Positions 33,894-42,053 of a DNA stretch of 64,000 nucleotides are shown in pieces. The stretch lies in contig CAVWIN010000009.1 in the NCBI GenBank assembly GCA_963755085.1, forward strand, positions 22,992-86,991. The letters run 5' to 3'. This stretch comes from JACVRM01 sp963755085 (lineage in GTDB: Bacteria > Actinomycetota > Thermoleophilia > Gaiellales > Gaiellaceae). The first letter of the stretch is position 1. Each line of letters opens with the position of its first letter. A program made the position numbers and the translations under genes. Under the pieces are notes generated by a model. That model worked only from the letters and a program-made list of their open reading frames with translations, ran no database searches and was not told the origin of the DNA.

Positions 33894-34190
33894 GTGCTTT
33901 TTCACGTCACCTGGGAGTTCATCGATACGAGCGAGGACGGCATTCGCAGATCGCTCGGCGTCTTCTCGAAATGGCAGCCACCAGCCGGCGCCGAGTTCAA
34001 AGGCTTCTACGGCTTCGCCGATGGCGCGGGCGGTGTCGCGCTGATCGAGGCCGACAGCGCCGCCGCGCTCGCCCAAACCACGGCCCCCTGGGCGCCCTGG
34101 TTGCGGTTCACGACGAATCCGATCGTGCCGATTGAGGAGTCGTCCGCCATCGCCGGAGAGGCCGTCGCGTTCCGCGACTCGGTTAGCTGA
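33894..34190 (+). CDS. DUF3303-like small protein
   Basis: A 98-residue protein from GTG 33894 (CAGGAGAGG upstream). The opening MLFHVTWEFIDTSEDGIRRS, followed by SKWQPPAGAEFKGFYGFADG and GVALIEADSAAALAQTTAPW, matches the ABM-related DUF3303 group with its ferredoxin-like fold. Function unknown. It directly precedes a second small protein of the same general fold. Confidence 0.75.
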   Translation: MLFHVTWEFIDTSEDGIRRSLGVFSKWQPPAGAEFKGFYGFADGAGGVALIEADSAAALAQTTAPWAPWLRFTTNPIVPIEESSAIAGEAVAFRDSVS

Positions 34191-34191
34191 A

Positions 34192-34473
34192 ATGTGGGCG
34201 CGCGTGGCGAGGTTCGACGGCGACCCGGCAGACGTTGACGCAAGGGTGCAGAGACTTCGCTCTGCCCTTGACGCGGGGTCGTTTCCACCCGAGCTTGCGG
34301 ACGCGAAGTTCCTGCTGCTCGTCGATCGCGAGTCGGGAGGAATGCTCGGTGTGACGCTGTTCGCAAGCGAGGAGGCAATGCGCAAAGGGGACGAGGCAAT
34401 GAACGCCGGGCCCGGCAACGCCGGGAGCCGCTCGTCCGTCGAGTTCTACGAGGTGCCTCTCGACACGCTCTAG
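34192..34473 (+). CDS. ABM-like small protein
   Basis: A 93-residue protein from ATG 34192, which lies 1 bp after the DUF3303 stop. The pattern WARVARFDGDPADVDARVQR, FLLLVDRESGGMLGVTLFAS and SVEFYEVPLDTL is typical of dimeric alpha-beta barrel proteins (ABM or EthD class) without an obvious catalytic residue. It likely functions with the gene before it. No clear SD, consistent with translational coupling. Confidence 0.65.
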   Translation: MWARVARFDGDPADVDARVQRLRSALDAGSFPPELADAKFLLLVDRESGGMLGVTLFASEEAMRKGDEAMNAGPGNAGSRSSVEFYEVPLDTL

Positions 34474-34574
34474 CCCACCTGGCGGGTCTTGCTCGCATTG
34501 GGGTGCTCTGAGACCGTTCGCCGTCTTCGATGCATTGGAGGCTGCCCAGCGGATCCGCTCGGCGTCCGGAAACG

Positions 34575-34817
34575 TCACGGGATGTCGACCTCTGTTACCC
34601 GACTGACGGTCGTGCGCTCGGAGACGTAGCGGGGAAGCAGCCCAAGTGCCTCGTCTTCGGTGTTGGCGTCCACCGCCCACCAGATCGCGTGTCCGCCGGA
34701 GCGGCACGAGGCGAGGGTTGAACGTCGGCGAAGCGGGCTCTCGTGTCCCTTGAAGGCGGCGAAGACGACCCCGCACTCGTGCGGCTCGTGACGGTGCTGG
34801 AGCAGATAGCGCGGCAC
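34575..34817 (-). CDS. Small conserved-looking protein of unknown function
   Basis: An 80-residue protein, taken from the GTG at 34817 (VPRYLLQHRHEPHECGVVFA); an ATG at 34853 would add 12 residues. The chain continues with FKGHESPLRRRSTLASCRSG and GHAIWWAVDANTEDEALGLL and ends in RVTEVDIP. Two Cys and several His residues are present, but no known motif is evident. The ferredoxin-like layout (YLLQH, then AIWWAV and a terminal strand) resembles DUF4242-like small proteins. It is convergent with the ABM-like gene. Confidence 0.6.
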   Translation of the reverse strand: MPRYLLQHRHEPHECGVVFAAFKGHESPLRRRSTLASCRSGGHAIWWAVDANTEDEALGLLPRYVSERTTVSRVTEVDIP

Positions 34818-35032
34818 TGATTGAGCTTGCCGCGAGCGGTCGTGATCCCACATCGGGGCAGCACCCTGAACACGCACCCTGATCCCCGGGAGCGGCGTTC
34901 GCTTCGGGCACGACCGCATACAAGAGCTCCGCGTCGCTGTCAACCGTAGGAAGCAGCGAAACGCGATACGAACAATCTCGGATGGCGCTCCGCGCGACGA
35001 TGCAGACGGTCAGTACCTTCAAGGGAGGCGCC

Positions 35033-37966
35033 ATGACACACGGGGCAGCGCGACCTGCGCGCCAGCCTGACCCCCTTGTGGGGCGCGCCGACGAACTCGA
35101 ATCGTTCCGGCAGCTGCTCGACGAGCTGGACCACGGGGCGGCGATCGCGGTCGAGCTGCTGGGCGAGCCCGGGATCGGCAAGACCCGCCTGCTTTCCGAG
35201 CTCGCGAAGCTGGCCGAGCTGCGCGGGCATCTCGTCCTTGCTGGTTCAGCGTCGGAGCTCGAGCGGGAGCTGCCCTTCTCGGTCTTCGTGCACGCGCTGG
35301 ACGAGTACGTCGAGAGCCTCGACCCCGCGGTGCTCGCCGGCCTCGACGACGACGTGCAGGCAGAGCTCGCGCATGTCCTCCCCTCGCTGTCCGCGCTCGC
35401 GGACGGGCGCTCCGTCGCGCACCAGCACGAGCGCTACCGCAGCCACCGCGCGGTGCGCGCGCTGCTCGAGCAGCTCGCTCAACAGAGGCCACTGGTGCTC
35501 CTGCTCGACGACCTTCACTGGGCCGACCCCGCGTCGGTCGAGCTGCTGGGCGCGCTCTTGCGCCGGCCACCCACGGCGGGCGTGCTGACGGCGATCGCGC
35601 TTCGCCCGCGTCAGACGCCGGCGCGCCTCGCAGCAGCGCTCGCAAGCGCGCAACGGGCGGCGGTCCTGACCCGCGTCGAGCTCGACGCGCTGACGCCGGA
35701 CGAGACTCGAGAGCTGCTCGGCGCACGGGTCGACGCCGCCGGCGCAGCAGCCCTCTACCAGGAGAGCGAGGGCAATCCCTTCTACCTCGAGCAGCTCGCG
35801 CGGACGCCGGAGCGGACTGTCGCCGGTGGCGACGTCTCGCTGGCCGGTCTCGGAGTCCCGGCAGCGGTCGCCGCATCGCTGAGCGAAGAGCTCGGGCTGC
35901 TCTCCAGCGGTGCACGCTTGGTGCTCGAGGCTGCTGCGGTGGCGGGCGATCCGTTCGAGCTCGACCTGGCCGCCGCTGCGGCCGCCATGGACGAGGCGAC
36001 GGTGATCGACGGGGCCGACGAGCTCCTCGAGCGCGATCTGCTTCGCACGACCGACGTGCCGCGGCGATTTCGCTTCCGGCACCCGATCGTGCGCCGTGCC
36101 GTGTACGAGGCGACGGCGGCCGGGTGGCGGCTCGGGGCACACGAGCGCTGCGCGGATGCGCTCCTGGCGCGCGGGGCGGGCGCGGCGGCGCGCGCACACC
36201 ACGTCGAGCGCTCGGCGCGGCAGGGCGACCTGGGCGCGGTCGCCGTGCTGCGCGCCGCCGGCGAGGAGGCGGCGCGGCTCGCGCCGGAAAGTGCGGCGCG
36301 CTGGTTCGGAACGGCGCTGCGCCTGCTGCCGCAGACCGCTCCCGCGCAGTACCGGGTCGAGCTTCTGCTCGCCCGTGCAAGGGCGCTCGCGGCAGCCGGC
36401 TTTTTCGAGGAGAGCCATACGTCGCTGCTCGAGGCGGTCGCGATCGTCCCGGACGAGCCGCGCGCTCTGCGGACGACCGTTGCCACGGCGTGCGCGGGCG
36501 TGGAACGCTTCCGCGGACGCTACGAGCAGGCTCACACGCGGCTGGTGACCGCTCTCCGTGTGCTCCCGGAGTCGGGCTCGGTCGAGTCGGTCGAGCTGCT
36601 GATCGAGTTGACGCTGAACGAGTTCTACCGTTCGCGCTACGCGGCGATGCACGACTGGGCCGAGCGCGCTGTGGCCGACGCGAAGCTGCTGTCGGGCGAT
36701 GCATGCCTGACAGCGGCCGCGCTCACCATGCCCGCGCTCGCCCATGCCCTGACCGGAAACACCGATCGAGCTCGATCCGATCGTGACGACGCCGCAGCGC
36801 TCGTCGATGAGCTGTCCGACGAGGAGCTCGCACTCCGCCCCGATACGGCGGGCTGGCTCGCGATCGTCGAGGTCTACCTCGACCTGTACGCGGAGGCCGA
36901 CGCGCACGCGGCCCGTGCCCTCGAGCTCACGCGCGCGAGCGGGCGCGGCGATCCATTGCACCGCCTGTACCCGGTCCTGCCCAGGGTCTGGTACGTACGC
37001 GGCAAGCTGGCCGAGGCGGCCGAACTGCTCGACGGCGCGATCGAGGGTGCGCGCCTGCTCGGGCCGCCGCCGGCGCTCGCCGGGAACCTCTTCAATCGCT
37101 CGATCGTCGCGCTCGCGGCGGGCGACCTCGATCTTGCGCTCGCCACCGCGGAGGAGGGCGTCGAGCTGACCCGCCAGCTCGACGACGGCTTCGTCTCGGC
37201 CTGGGCCGCGGGAAGGCTCGCCGCCGTCCTGCTCGAGACCGCGCAGCCGGATCGAGCCGTCAAGCTGCTGCTCTCCCGCGCCGGCGGCGAGGAGCTGACA
37301 CTGATCCCCGGCAGCTGGAACGCCTACTTCCTCGAGCTGCTGACCCGCTGCTGGCTCGCCCTCGACCGCCTCGGCGAGGCCGGGCGCGTCGCCAGTCTCG
37401 CCGAGGCAGCGGCAGCGGCCGTGCAGCTTCCGCTCGCGAGCGCCTGGGCAGACCGTGCCGTTGCCGGACTCGCGCTGGCTCGCGGGAACGCCGCCCTCGC
37501 CGCCGAGCGCGCGCTCGCGTCGGCGGACGCCGCGCGAGACGTCGGAGCCCCGATCGAGGATGCTCTCGCGGGCACGCTCGCCGGCCGGGCGTTGGCCGCA
37601 GCCGGCCAACCCGACCGGGCCGTGGTCGAGCTTCAGCGCGCAGCGGCGACCTTCGACGCCTGCGGCGCGCTGCGCTACCGCGACAACGCCGAGCGAGAAC
37701 TGGGCAAGCTCGGCTGCCGCCCCCACCGGCGCAGCCGCGCAGGCACGGCCGACGGGACTGGCATCGAGTCGCTCACCGAGCGCGAGCTCCAGCTGGCACG
37801 ACTCGTCGTCGACCGGAAGACGAACCCCGAGATCGCTGCCGAGTTGTTCCTCAGCCAGAAGACCGTCGAGACGCACCTGCGGAACATCTTCCGCAAGATC
37901 GGCGTCTCGTCACGCGTCGAGCTCGCACGCGCGATCGAGCGCAGCGACCACGACGCGCTCTCCTGA
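35033..37966 (+). CDS. LAL-type LuxR-family regulator
   Basis: A 977-residue protein from ATG 35033 with AAGGGAGG upstream. An N-terminal AAA ATPase with Walker A LLGEPGIGKTRLL at about 42-54 and Walker B LVLLLDDLHWAD near 155 is followed by a long TPR-like array (about 330-890) and a C-terminal LuxR helix-turn-helix (about 905-965: ESLTERELQLARLVVDRKTN, EIAAELFLSQKTVETHLRNI). This is the large ATP-binding LuxR layout. The gene is followed by three ATCAGGG heptamers and a seven-gene operon, which it probably controls. Confidence 0.9.
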   Translation: MTHGAARPARQPDPLVGRADELESFRQLLDELDHGAAIAVELLGEPGIGKTRLLSELAKLAELRGHLVLAGSASELERELPFSVFVHALDEYVESLDPAVLAGLDDDVQAELAHVLPSLSALADGRSVAHQHERYRSHRAVRALLEQLAQQRPLVLLLDDLHWADPASVELLGALLRRPPTAGVLTAIALRPRQTPARLAAALASAQRAAVLTRVELDALTPDETRELLGARVDAAGAAALYQESEGNPFYLEQLARTPERTVAGGDVSLAGLGVPAAVAASLSEELGLLSSGARLVLEAAAVAGDPFELDLAAAAAAMDEATVIDGADELLERDLLRTTDVPRRFRFRHPIVRRAVYEATAAGWRLGAHERCADALLARGAGAAARAHHVERSARQGDLGAVAVLRAAGEEAARLAPESAARWFGTALRLLPQTAPAQYRVELLLARARALAAAGFFEESHTSLLEAVAIVPDEPRALRTTVATACAGVERFRGRYEQAHTRLVTALRVLPESGSVESVELLIELTLNEFYRSRYAAMHDWAERAVADAKLLSGDACLTAAALTMPALAHALTGNTDRARSDRDDAAALVDELSDEELALRPDTAGWLAIVEVYLDLYAEADAHAARALELTRASGRGDPLHRLYPVLPRVWYVRGKLAEAAELLDGAIEGARLLGPPPALAGNLFNRSIVALAAGDLDLALATAEEGVELTRQLDDGFVSAWAAGRLAAVLLETAQPDRAVKLLLSRAGGEELTLIPGSWNAYFLELLTRCWLALDRLGEAGRVASLAEAAAAAVQLPLASAWADRAVAGLALARGNAALAAERALASADAARDVGAPIEDALAGTLAGRALAAAGQPDRAVVELQRAAATFDACGALRYRDNAERELGKLGCRPHRRSRAGTADGTGIESLTERELQLARLVVDRKTNPEIAAELFLSQKTVETHLRNIFRKIGVSSRVELARAIERSDHDALS

Positions 37967-37982
37967 GGCGGCCGCTCGCGAA

Positions 37983-38014
37983 ATCAGGGTGCCGGATCAG
38001 GGTGCTGCCCTGAT
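37983..38014 (+). promoter_or_regulatory. Three ATCAGGG heptamers before the 38-42 kb operon
   Basis: ATCAGGGTGC occurs directly repeated at 37983-37992 and 37996-38005 (13-bp period), and the inverted CCCTGAT lies at 38008-38014. The second copy and the inverted copy form a dyad with a 5-bp spacer. The repeats lie between the LAL gene stop and the ATG at 38077, so they are a plausible binding region for that regulator. There is no clear -10 box. Confidence 0.5.
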
Positions 38015-38076
38015 GTCGCGGCCGCCCGGCGGCGGCACGCTGGGCCATCACCGCGACACGAAAGGAGGCCACGACG

Positions 38077-38475
38077 ATGTTCGAGGTAATGGCGCGACTG
38101 AAGGTGCGCGAGGGCGAGCTCGCCGGGTTCAAGGAGCAGGCCGCCGAGATGATGCGGCAGACGCGCGAGAAGGACACGAGGACGCTCCGCTACGACTGGT
38201 TCCTGAGCGCCGACGGCACCGAGTGCGAGGTCCGCGAGGGCTACGTCGACGCCGACGCTCTCATCGAGCACGGCCGGAACGTCGCCCAGGCGCGGGACAC
38301 GCTCTTCCGCGACTTCGCCTACGACCACGAGATGACGCTCTACGGCGAGCCGTCGCCGGCGCTCGCGCAGCTGATGGCGCAGCTGAAGGACGTCGTCCCG
38401 TTCAGGCGCCTCACCCTGCTGCAGGGGCTCGAGGTCGACATCGACACTCGCGACGAGCACGCGGTTCCCGCGTAA
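38077..38475 (+). CDS. Putative quinol-type monooxygenase (ABM)
   Basis: A 132-residue protein from ATG 38077 with AAAGGAGG upstream. The opening MFEVMARLKVREGELAGFKE, then TRTLRYDWFLSADGTECEVR and YVDADALIEHGRNVAQARDT, is the ABM pattern, with a C-terminal helix extension. Probably a cofactor-free monooxygenase or isomerase of small quinone-like compounds. It is the first gene of the operon downstream of the LAL regulator. Confidence 0.75.
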   Translation: MFEVMARLKVREGELAGFKEQAAEMMRQTREKDTRTLRYDWFLSADGTECEVREGYVDADALIEHGRNVAQARDTLFRDFAYDHEMTLYGEPSPALAQLMAQLKDVVPFRRLTLLQGLEVDIDTRDEHAVPA

Positions 38476-38508
38476 CGCGGCGCGCCGACGCTGAAAGGGC
38501 TGAGAGCG

Positions 38509-39255
38509 ATGAGCCAGAGCGACATCTCCCAACCAGCGATCCCCGAGGCCGACCCCCGGCCGGAGGCAGGTGCCCACCCAGGCTGGCCGGCCGGCCGCGT
38601 CGCGGCGCTCGCGATCGGAACGGTGCTCGCGCTGCTCGCCTTGACGCTGCTCGGCGCTGCGGGAACGGCCCTCTGGGCCGACCGCACCCAGCGCGACGGC
38701 GGCTATGTCACGACCGACCTGCACGAGTTCTCCACCTCCGGATCGGCCCTCGCGACCGAGCAGACCGAGCTCGGAGCGGCCGGGGTCGGCTGGCTGTACG
38801 GCCCCGGCCTACTCGGCAAGGTTCGGATCCGTGTGACGCCGGGGAGCCCCGGCTCGAGGCTGTTCGTCGGGATCGGCCGTTCCGCGGACGTCGACCGCTA
38901 CCTGGCGGGAGTCGACAGAACCGTGATCTCCGAGTTCTTCAAGGACAAGGTCAAGGGGGTTGAGGGCGGCCCTGCCCGGTCCGCTCCCGGAACGCAGCAC
39001 TTCTGGGTCGCGTCCGCCACCGGAGCCGGGCCGCAGACCGTCCTATGGCAGCCGAGCGACGGCTCCTGGACGGTCGTCGTCATGAACGCCGACGGACGGC
39101 CCGCGCTCGACGTCAAGGCGGATCTCGGAGCCCGCATCCCGGCGCTGCCCTGGATCGCGCTCGGCGTGCTGCTCACAGGCGCGATCTTCGCAGCCGGCGG
39201 CGGGCTCCTGATCGCGGGCGCCTTCCGCAGACGCACCAGATTGGAGGAGCGATGA
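38509..39255 (+). CDS. Membrane protein of unknown function
   Basis: A 248-residue protein. A Pro-rich N-terminus (about 1-30) is followed by one helix (VAALAIGTVLALLALTLLGA), a large extracytoplasmic beta-rich domain (about 55-210, with GLLGKVRIRVTPGSPGSRLF and AGVDRTVISEFFKDKVKGVE) and a second helix (IPALPWIALGVLLTGAIFAA). The topology is a loop between two membrane helices with a short basic tail. Its stop overlaps the next ATG. No family was recognised. Confidence 0.7.
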   Translation: MSQSDISQPAIPEADPRPEAGAHPGWPAGRVAALAIGTVLALLALTLLGAAGTALWADRTQRDGGYVTTDLHEFSTSGSALATEQTELGAAGVGWLYGPGLLGKVRIRVTPGSPGSRLFVGIGRSADVDRYLAGVDRTVISEFFKDKVKGVEGGPARSAPGTQHFWVASATGAGPQTVLWQPSDGSWTVVVMNADGRPALDVKADLGARIPALPWIALGVLLTGAIFAAGGGLLIAGAFRRRTRLEER

Positions 39256-39722
39256 CAGGTGTGAAGGAGGCAGCATCGGTGTTCCTGGCCAACAAGCGCG
39301 TGGCGGTCACCGGGGTGTCGCGGACGCCGAAGACGCACGGGAGCAACACCATCTACAAGCGGTTGCGCGAGCGCGGCTACGAGGTGTTCGCGGTCAACCC
39401 GAACGCAGCCGAGGTCGAGGGCGACCGCTGCTACCCGAATCTGGGCTCGATCCCCGGCGGCGTCGAGGCGGTGGTGATCGCAACGCGGCCGGCGATCGCC
39501 GAGACGACGATGCGCGAGTGCGCCCAGCTCGGGATCAGGCACGTCTGGATGCACTGGGGCGCCGGCGCGAGCAGCGTCTCGGCGGCCGCAACCGCCTACG
39601 GCCGCGAGCACGGCATCGCCGTGATCGACGGCGGCTGCCCGCTGATGTTCGGGCGGACGGCGGACATCGGCCACAAGGTGATGCGCGTCGCGCTCACGCG
39701 TCGCGTGCCCAAGCAGGTCTGA
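39252..39722 (+). CDS. CoA-binding-domain protein
   Basis: A 156-residue protein from ATG 39252, overlapping the upstream stop. A Rossmann-type CoA-binding domain spans most of it: RVAVTGVSRTPKTHGSNTIY, KRLRERGYEVFAVNPNAAEV, EAVVIATRPAIAETTMRECA, IRHVWMHWGAGASSVSAAAT and a final IDGGCPLMFGR. Related YccU-type proteins bind CoA or acyl-CoA without a succinyl-CoA synthetase partner. The role is unclear. Part of the seven-gene operon. Confidence 0.85.
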   Translation: MTGVKEAASVFLANKRVAVTGVSRTPKTHGSNTIYKRLRERGYEVFAVNPNAAEVEGDRCYPNLGSIPGGVEAVVIATRPAIAETTMRECAQLGIRHVWMHWGAGASSVSAAATAYGREHGIAVIDGGCPLMFGRTADIGHKVMRVALTRRVPKQV

Positions 39723-39740
39723 ACGAAGGAGGAGAACAGG

Positions 39741-40181
39741 ATGAGCGCAAGCGCGAACAGACAGCTGCTCGACCGGTACGTCGAGCTGTACAACGCGGGT
39801 GACCTCGACGGCGTGATGGATCTCTACGCGGAGGACTCCGTGCAGGGGATGCCCGACGGCGTCTTCGAGGGACGGAGCGCGATCCACCGCCGCCTCGCGC
39901 AGGAGCTGACGGCGTTCACGGACGTTCACCACACGGTGGTGAGCTTCGTCGAGCAGGGCGATGCTTTCGCGGACGAGTGGACGTTCGCCGGCACGCACAG
40001 CGCGCCGTTCCAGCTGCCCGACGGCAGCGAGCTACCCGCCACCGGCAAACGGGTCGAGATCAGCGGCATGGAGATCGTGCGGGTCGGGCCCGACGGGAAG
40101 ATCGTCCTCAACACCCTCTACTTCGACAACCTGGCCGTCGCCGTCCAGCTCGGGCTCGTCCCCGAGGGCGCGCTCGCGTGA
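39741..40181 (+). CDS. SnoaL-like / NTF2-fold protein
   Basis: A 146-residue protein with the SnoaL-like pattern: QLLDRYVELYNAGDLDGVMD, YAEDSVQGMPDGVFEGRSAI, and QGDAFADEWTFAGTHSAPFQ ending in VEISGMEIVRVGPDGKIVLN. It forms a cone-shaped pocket of the type used by ketosteroid isomerases and polyketide cyclases. The substrate is unknown. It is preceded by AAGGAGGAG and lies in the operon with the ABM protein and the hydrolase, so small-molecule catabolism is a reasonable guess. Confidence 0.8.
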   Translation: MSASANRQLLDRYVELYNAGDLDGVMDLYAEDSVQGMPDGVFEGRSAIHRRLAQELTAFTDVHHTVVSFVEQGDAFADEWTFAGTHSAPFQLPDGSELPATGKRVEISGMEIVRVGPDGKIVLNTLYFDNLAVAVQLGLVPEGALA

Positions 40182-40223
40182 TTCGGGTCGCCACCGGAGC
40201 GGCGCGGACCTGAAGGAGGAGCA

Positions 40224-40655
40224 ATGTCGATCGAGATGATCAGGATGTCGAAAAAGAACGTCACGCGGCTCTTCGTCGGTGCGGTCGTCGCAGTCGGCGC
40301 AGGCCTCGTCCTCGGCGTCGCCGCGCTGTGGACGGCCCTGGCCAGCGATGCGATCGACGTCGGTGGCAGCGATGTCATCGACGTGAACGGCGGCTCCGGC
40401 GCGTGGACCGCGGTCGCGCTCGTCATCGTCGCGTCGCTGGTGATCCTGGGCGGAACGATCGCGGCGGTGGTGTCCTGGATCGCGGCACTCCTCAACACGT
40501 GGCAGCTCGAGGACAAGACATGGTGCGCTTCGCTGCTTGCCCTCGGGCTGCTCGGCTTCGGCGTCGTCGCGATGATCGCCTACGTCGTCGCCGGCCCCGA
40601 CGGCACGCAGGACGGTGGACGCCGTGTCGCGTCTTCAGCCGCAACCTCGAGCTAG
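40224..40655 (+). CDS. Membrane protein of unknown function
   Basis: A 143-residue protein from ATG 40224 with AAGGAGGAG upstream. Three hydrophobic segments are visible: LFVGAVVAVGAGLVLGVAAL, WTAVALVIVASLVILGGTIA, and SLLALGLLGFGVVAMIAYVV. A short polar loop (VGGSDVIDVNGGSG) separates the first two. No family was recognised. It is part of the operon. Confidence 0.65.
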   Translation: MSIEMIRMSKKNVTRLFVGAVVAVGAGLVLGVAALWTALASDAIDVGGSDVIDVNGGSGAWTAVALVIVASLVILGGTIAAVVSWIAALLNTWQLEDKTWCASLLALGLLGFGVVAMIAYVVAGPDGTQDGGRRVASSAATSS

Positions 40656-40689
40656 GGCCGTGTTCGCAGCCGAACGAAGGAGGCTGACG

Positions 40690-41484
40690 ATGGGCGCCGT
40701 GACGTCGAACGGATGCGACCTGTACTACGAGGAGATCGGCGAGGGCGTGCCGATCCTGCTGATCCACCCCGCCGGGTCGACGGCGTCAACCTGGGGCCCG
40801 TTGACCGACGAGCTCGCGCAGGTCGGCCGAGTAATCGCCTACGACCGCCGCGGGTACGCCCGGTCCGGTGGGGAGCCCGTGCGGTCGATGTCCACGCACA
40901 CGGCCGACGCCGCAGCGATCCTCGAGGGTCTGCGGGCCCCGCCCGCCGTGGTGGTCGGTACGAGCGCCGGGGCGGCAATCGCGGTCGATCTCGCAGTGCG
41001 TCGTCCGGACCTGGTTCAGGGGGTCGTCGCGCACGAGTTCCCATGGCGGTTCACTCGTCACCTTCCGAGCGCCACGCAGGTCGCGACACTCGCCAGGATC
41101 GGTTGGCTGACCTTATGGGGTCGAGAGAGCGACGCGTCCGAGACGCTGCTGCGCTCCGTCTACGCCTACCGCGACGGCGGAACGGCGTGGGACGCCTTCC
41201 CCGAAGAGTGGCGCCGGGCAGGCAGGGATAACGCCAGGGCGGCCTTGGCGGATCTCCGCAACTCGATCGGCGTCTATCCGTCCCGGGCCGACCTCGCGAC
41301 CGTCAAAGTCCCCGTCATGTGCACCTACGGCGCGCGGAGCCCCGACAGCATGTTCCGCCTCGTCCGATTGCTCGCCACGGCCATTCCCACCGCGAGTACG
41401 CATCGGATCGAAGGTGCGGGTCACGCAGCCCCCTTCGATGCCACGAGCGCCTTCGTGCACCTGATCGCCGACACCATCGGATGA
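40690..41484 (+). CDS. Alpha/beta hydrolase
   Basis: A 264-residue protein from ATG 40690 (GAAGGAGG upstream). Motifs: oxyanion hole HPAGS near 26-30, nucleophile elbow GTSAG with Ser92, acid in the YGARSPD loop and catalytic His in GAGHAAPF near the C-terminus. This is a serine hydrolase of the hydrolase/lactonase or esterase type. The substrate is unknown. The stop overlaps the next start (ATGA). Confidence 0.85.
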   Translation: MGAVTSNGCDLYYEEIGEGVPILLIHPAGSTASTWGPLTDELAQVGRVIAYDRRGYARSGGEPVRSMSTHTADAAAILEGLRAPPAVVVGTSAGAAIAVDLAVRRPDLVQGVVAHEFPWRFTRHLPSATQVATLARIGWLTLWGRESDASETLLRSVYAYRDGGTAWDAFPEEWRRAGRDNARAALADLRNSIGVYPSRADLATVKVPVMCTYGARSPDSMFRLVRLLATAIPTASTHRIEGAGHAAPFDATSAFVHLIADTIG

Positions 41485-41984
41485 ACCAGGTCGCCGAATC
41501 GCATGGCGCCGGTCACGGTGAATCGCTCAACCGTTCCGCCATTCGGGCGACGGCGCATTGCCTCACCGGGTGCGCGATGGGCGAAGTGCTCGGCATGGTG
41601 ATCGCGACCGCCCTCGCGTGGGGCAACACCGCCTCGATCGCGATCTCCGTTGTGCTTGCCTTCGTGTTCGGCTACGCGCTGACGATAGGGCCGATACTCA
41701 GGGCCGGCGTCCCGTACCGGCGGGCGGTCGCCCTTGCGGGCGCGTCAGACACAATTTCCATCGCAACCATGGAAGCGATCGACAACGCCTTCCTCCTTGT
41801 CGTTCCTGGTGCGTTGGCTGCCGGTCTATCGGACCGACTCTTCTGGTGGAGTCTCGCTCTCAGCCTCGCCGTCGCGTTCGCGATCACCGTGCCCGTGAAC
41901 AGGTGGCTCATCTCTCGAGGCAGAGGGCATGCGGTCGTCCACCACCTCCACTCGGCAGATTCCAGTCGGGGCGCCCGGATTTGA
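41481..41984 (+). CDS. DUF4396 membrane protein
   Basis: A 167-residue protein with the DUF4396 core HCLTGCAMGEVLGMVIATAL, SIAISVVLAFVFGYALTIGP and RRAVALAGASDTISIATMEA, the histidine and cysteine near the first helix being typical, with four membrane helices in all. The last residues (SSRGARI) are encoded by an adjacent tRNA 3'-end fragment, so the natural C-terminus may have been altered at a junction. Function unknown; possibly a metal-binding membrane protein. Confidence 0.75.
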   Translation: MNQVAESHGAGHGESLNRSAIRATAHCLTGCAMGEVLGMVIATALAWGNTASIAISVVLAFVFGYALTIGPILRAGVPYRRAVALAGASDTISIATMEAIDNAFLLVVPGALAAGLSDRLFWWSLALSLAVAFAITVPVNRWLISRGRGHAVVHHLHSADSSRGARI

Positions 41985-41994
41985 ACCGGGGGCC
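41966..41994 (-). repeat. tRNA 3'-end fragment, copy 1
   Basis: The minus strand reads GGCCCCCGGTTCAAATCCGG and then GCGCCCCGA. This is a TpsiC arm (CCCGG stem, TTCAAAT loop) plus the 7-nt acceptor 3' strand and the discriminator A. No D-arm, anticodon arm or matching 5' acceptor strand is found next to it, so it is not a complete tRNA. The acceptor strand and the A discriminator would fit a tRNA-Pro. Interpreted as an attachment-site scar. Confidence 0.6.
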
Positions 41995-42053
41995 TATACG
42001 CGCGCACTTGTCGGTCAGCCGTCACGGCCCGTGGCCGGCGATCTTCGCCGCCC

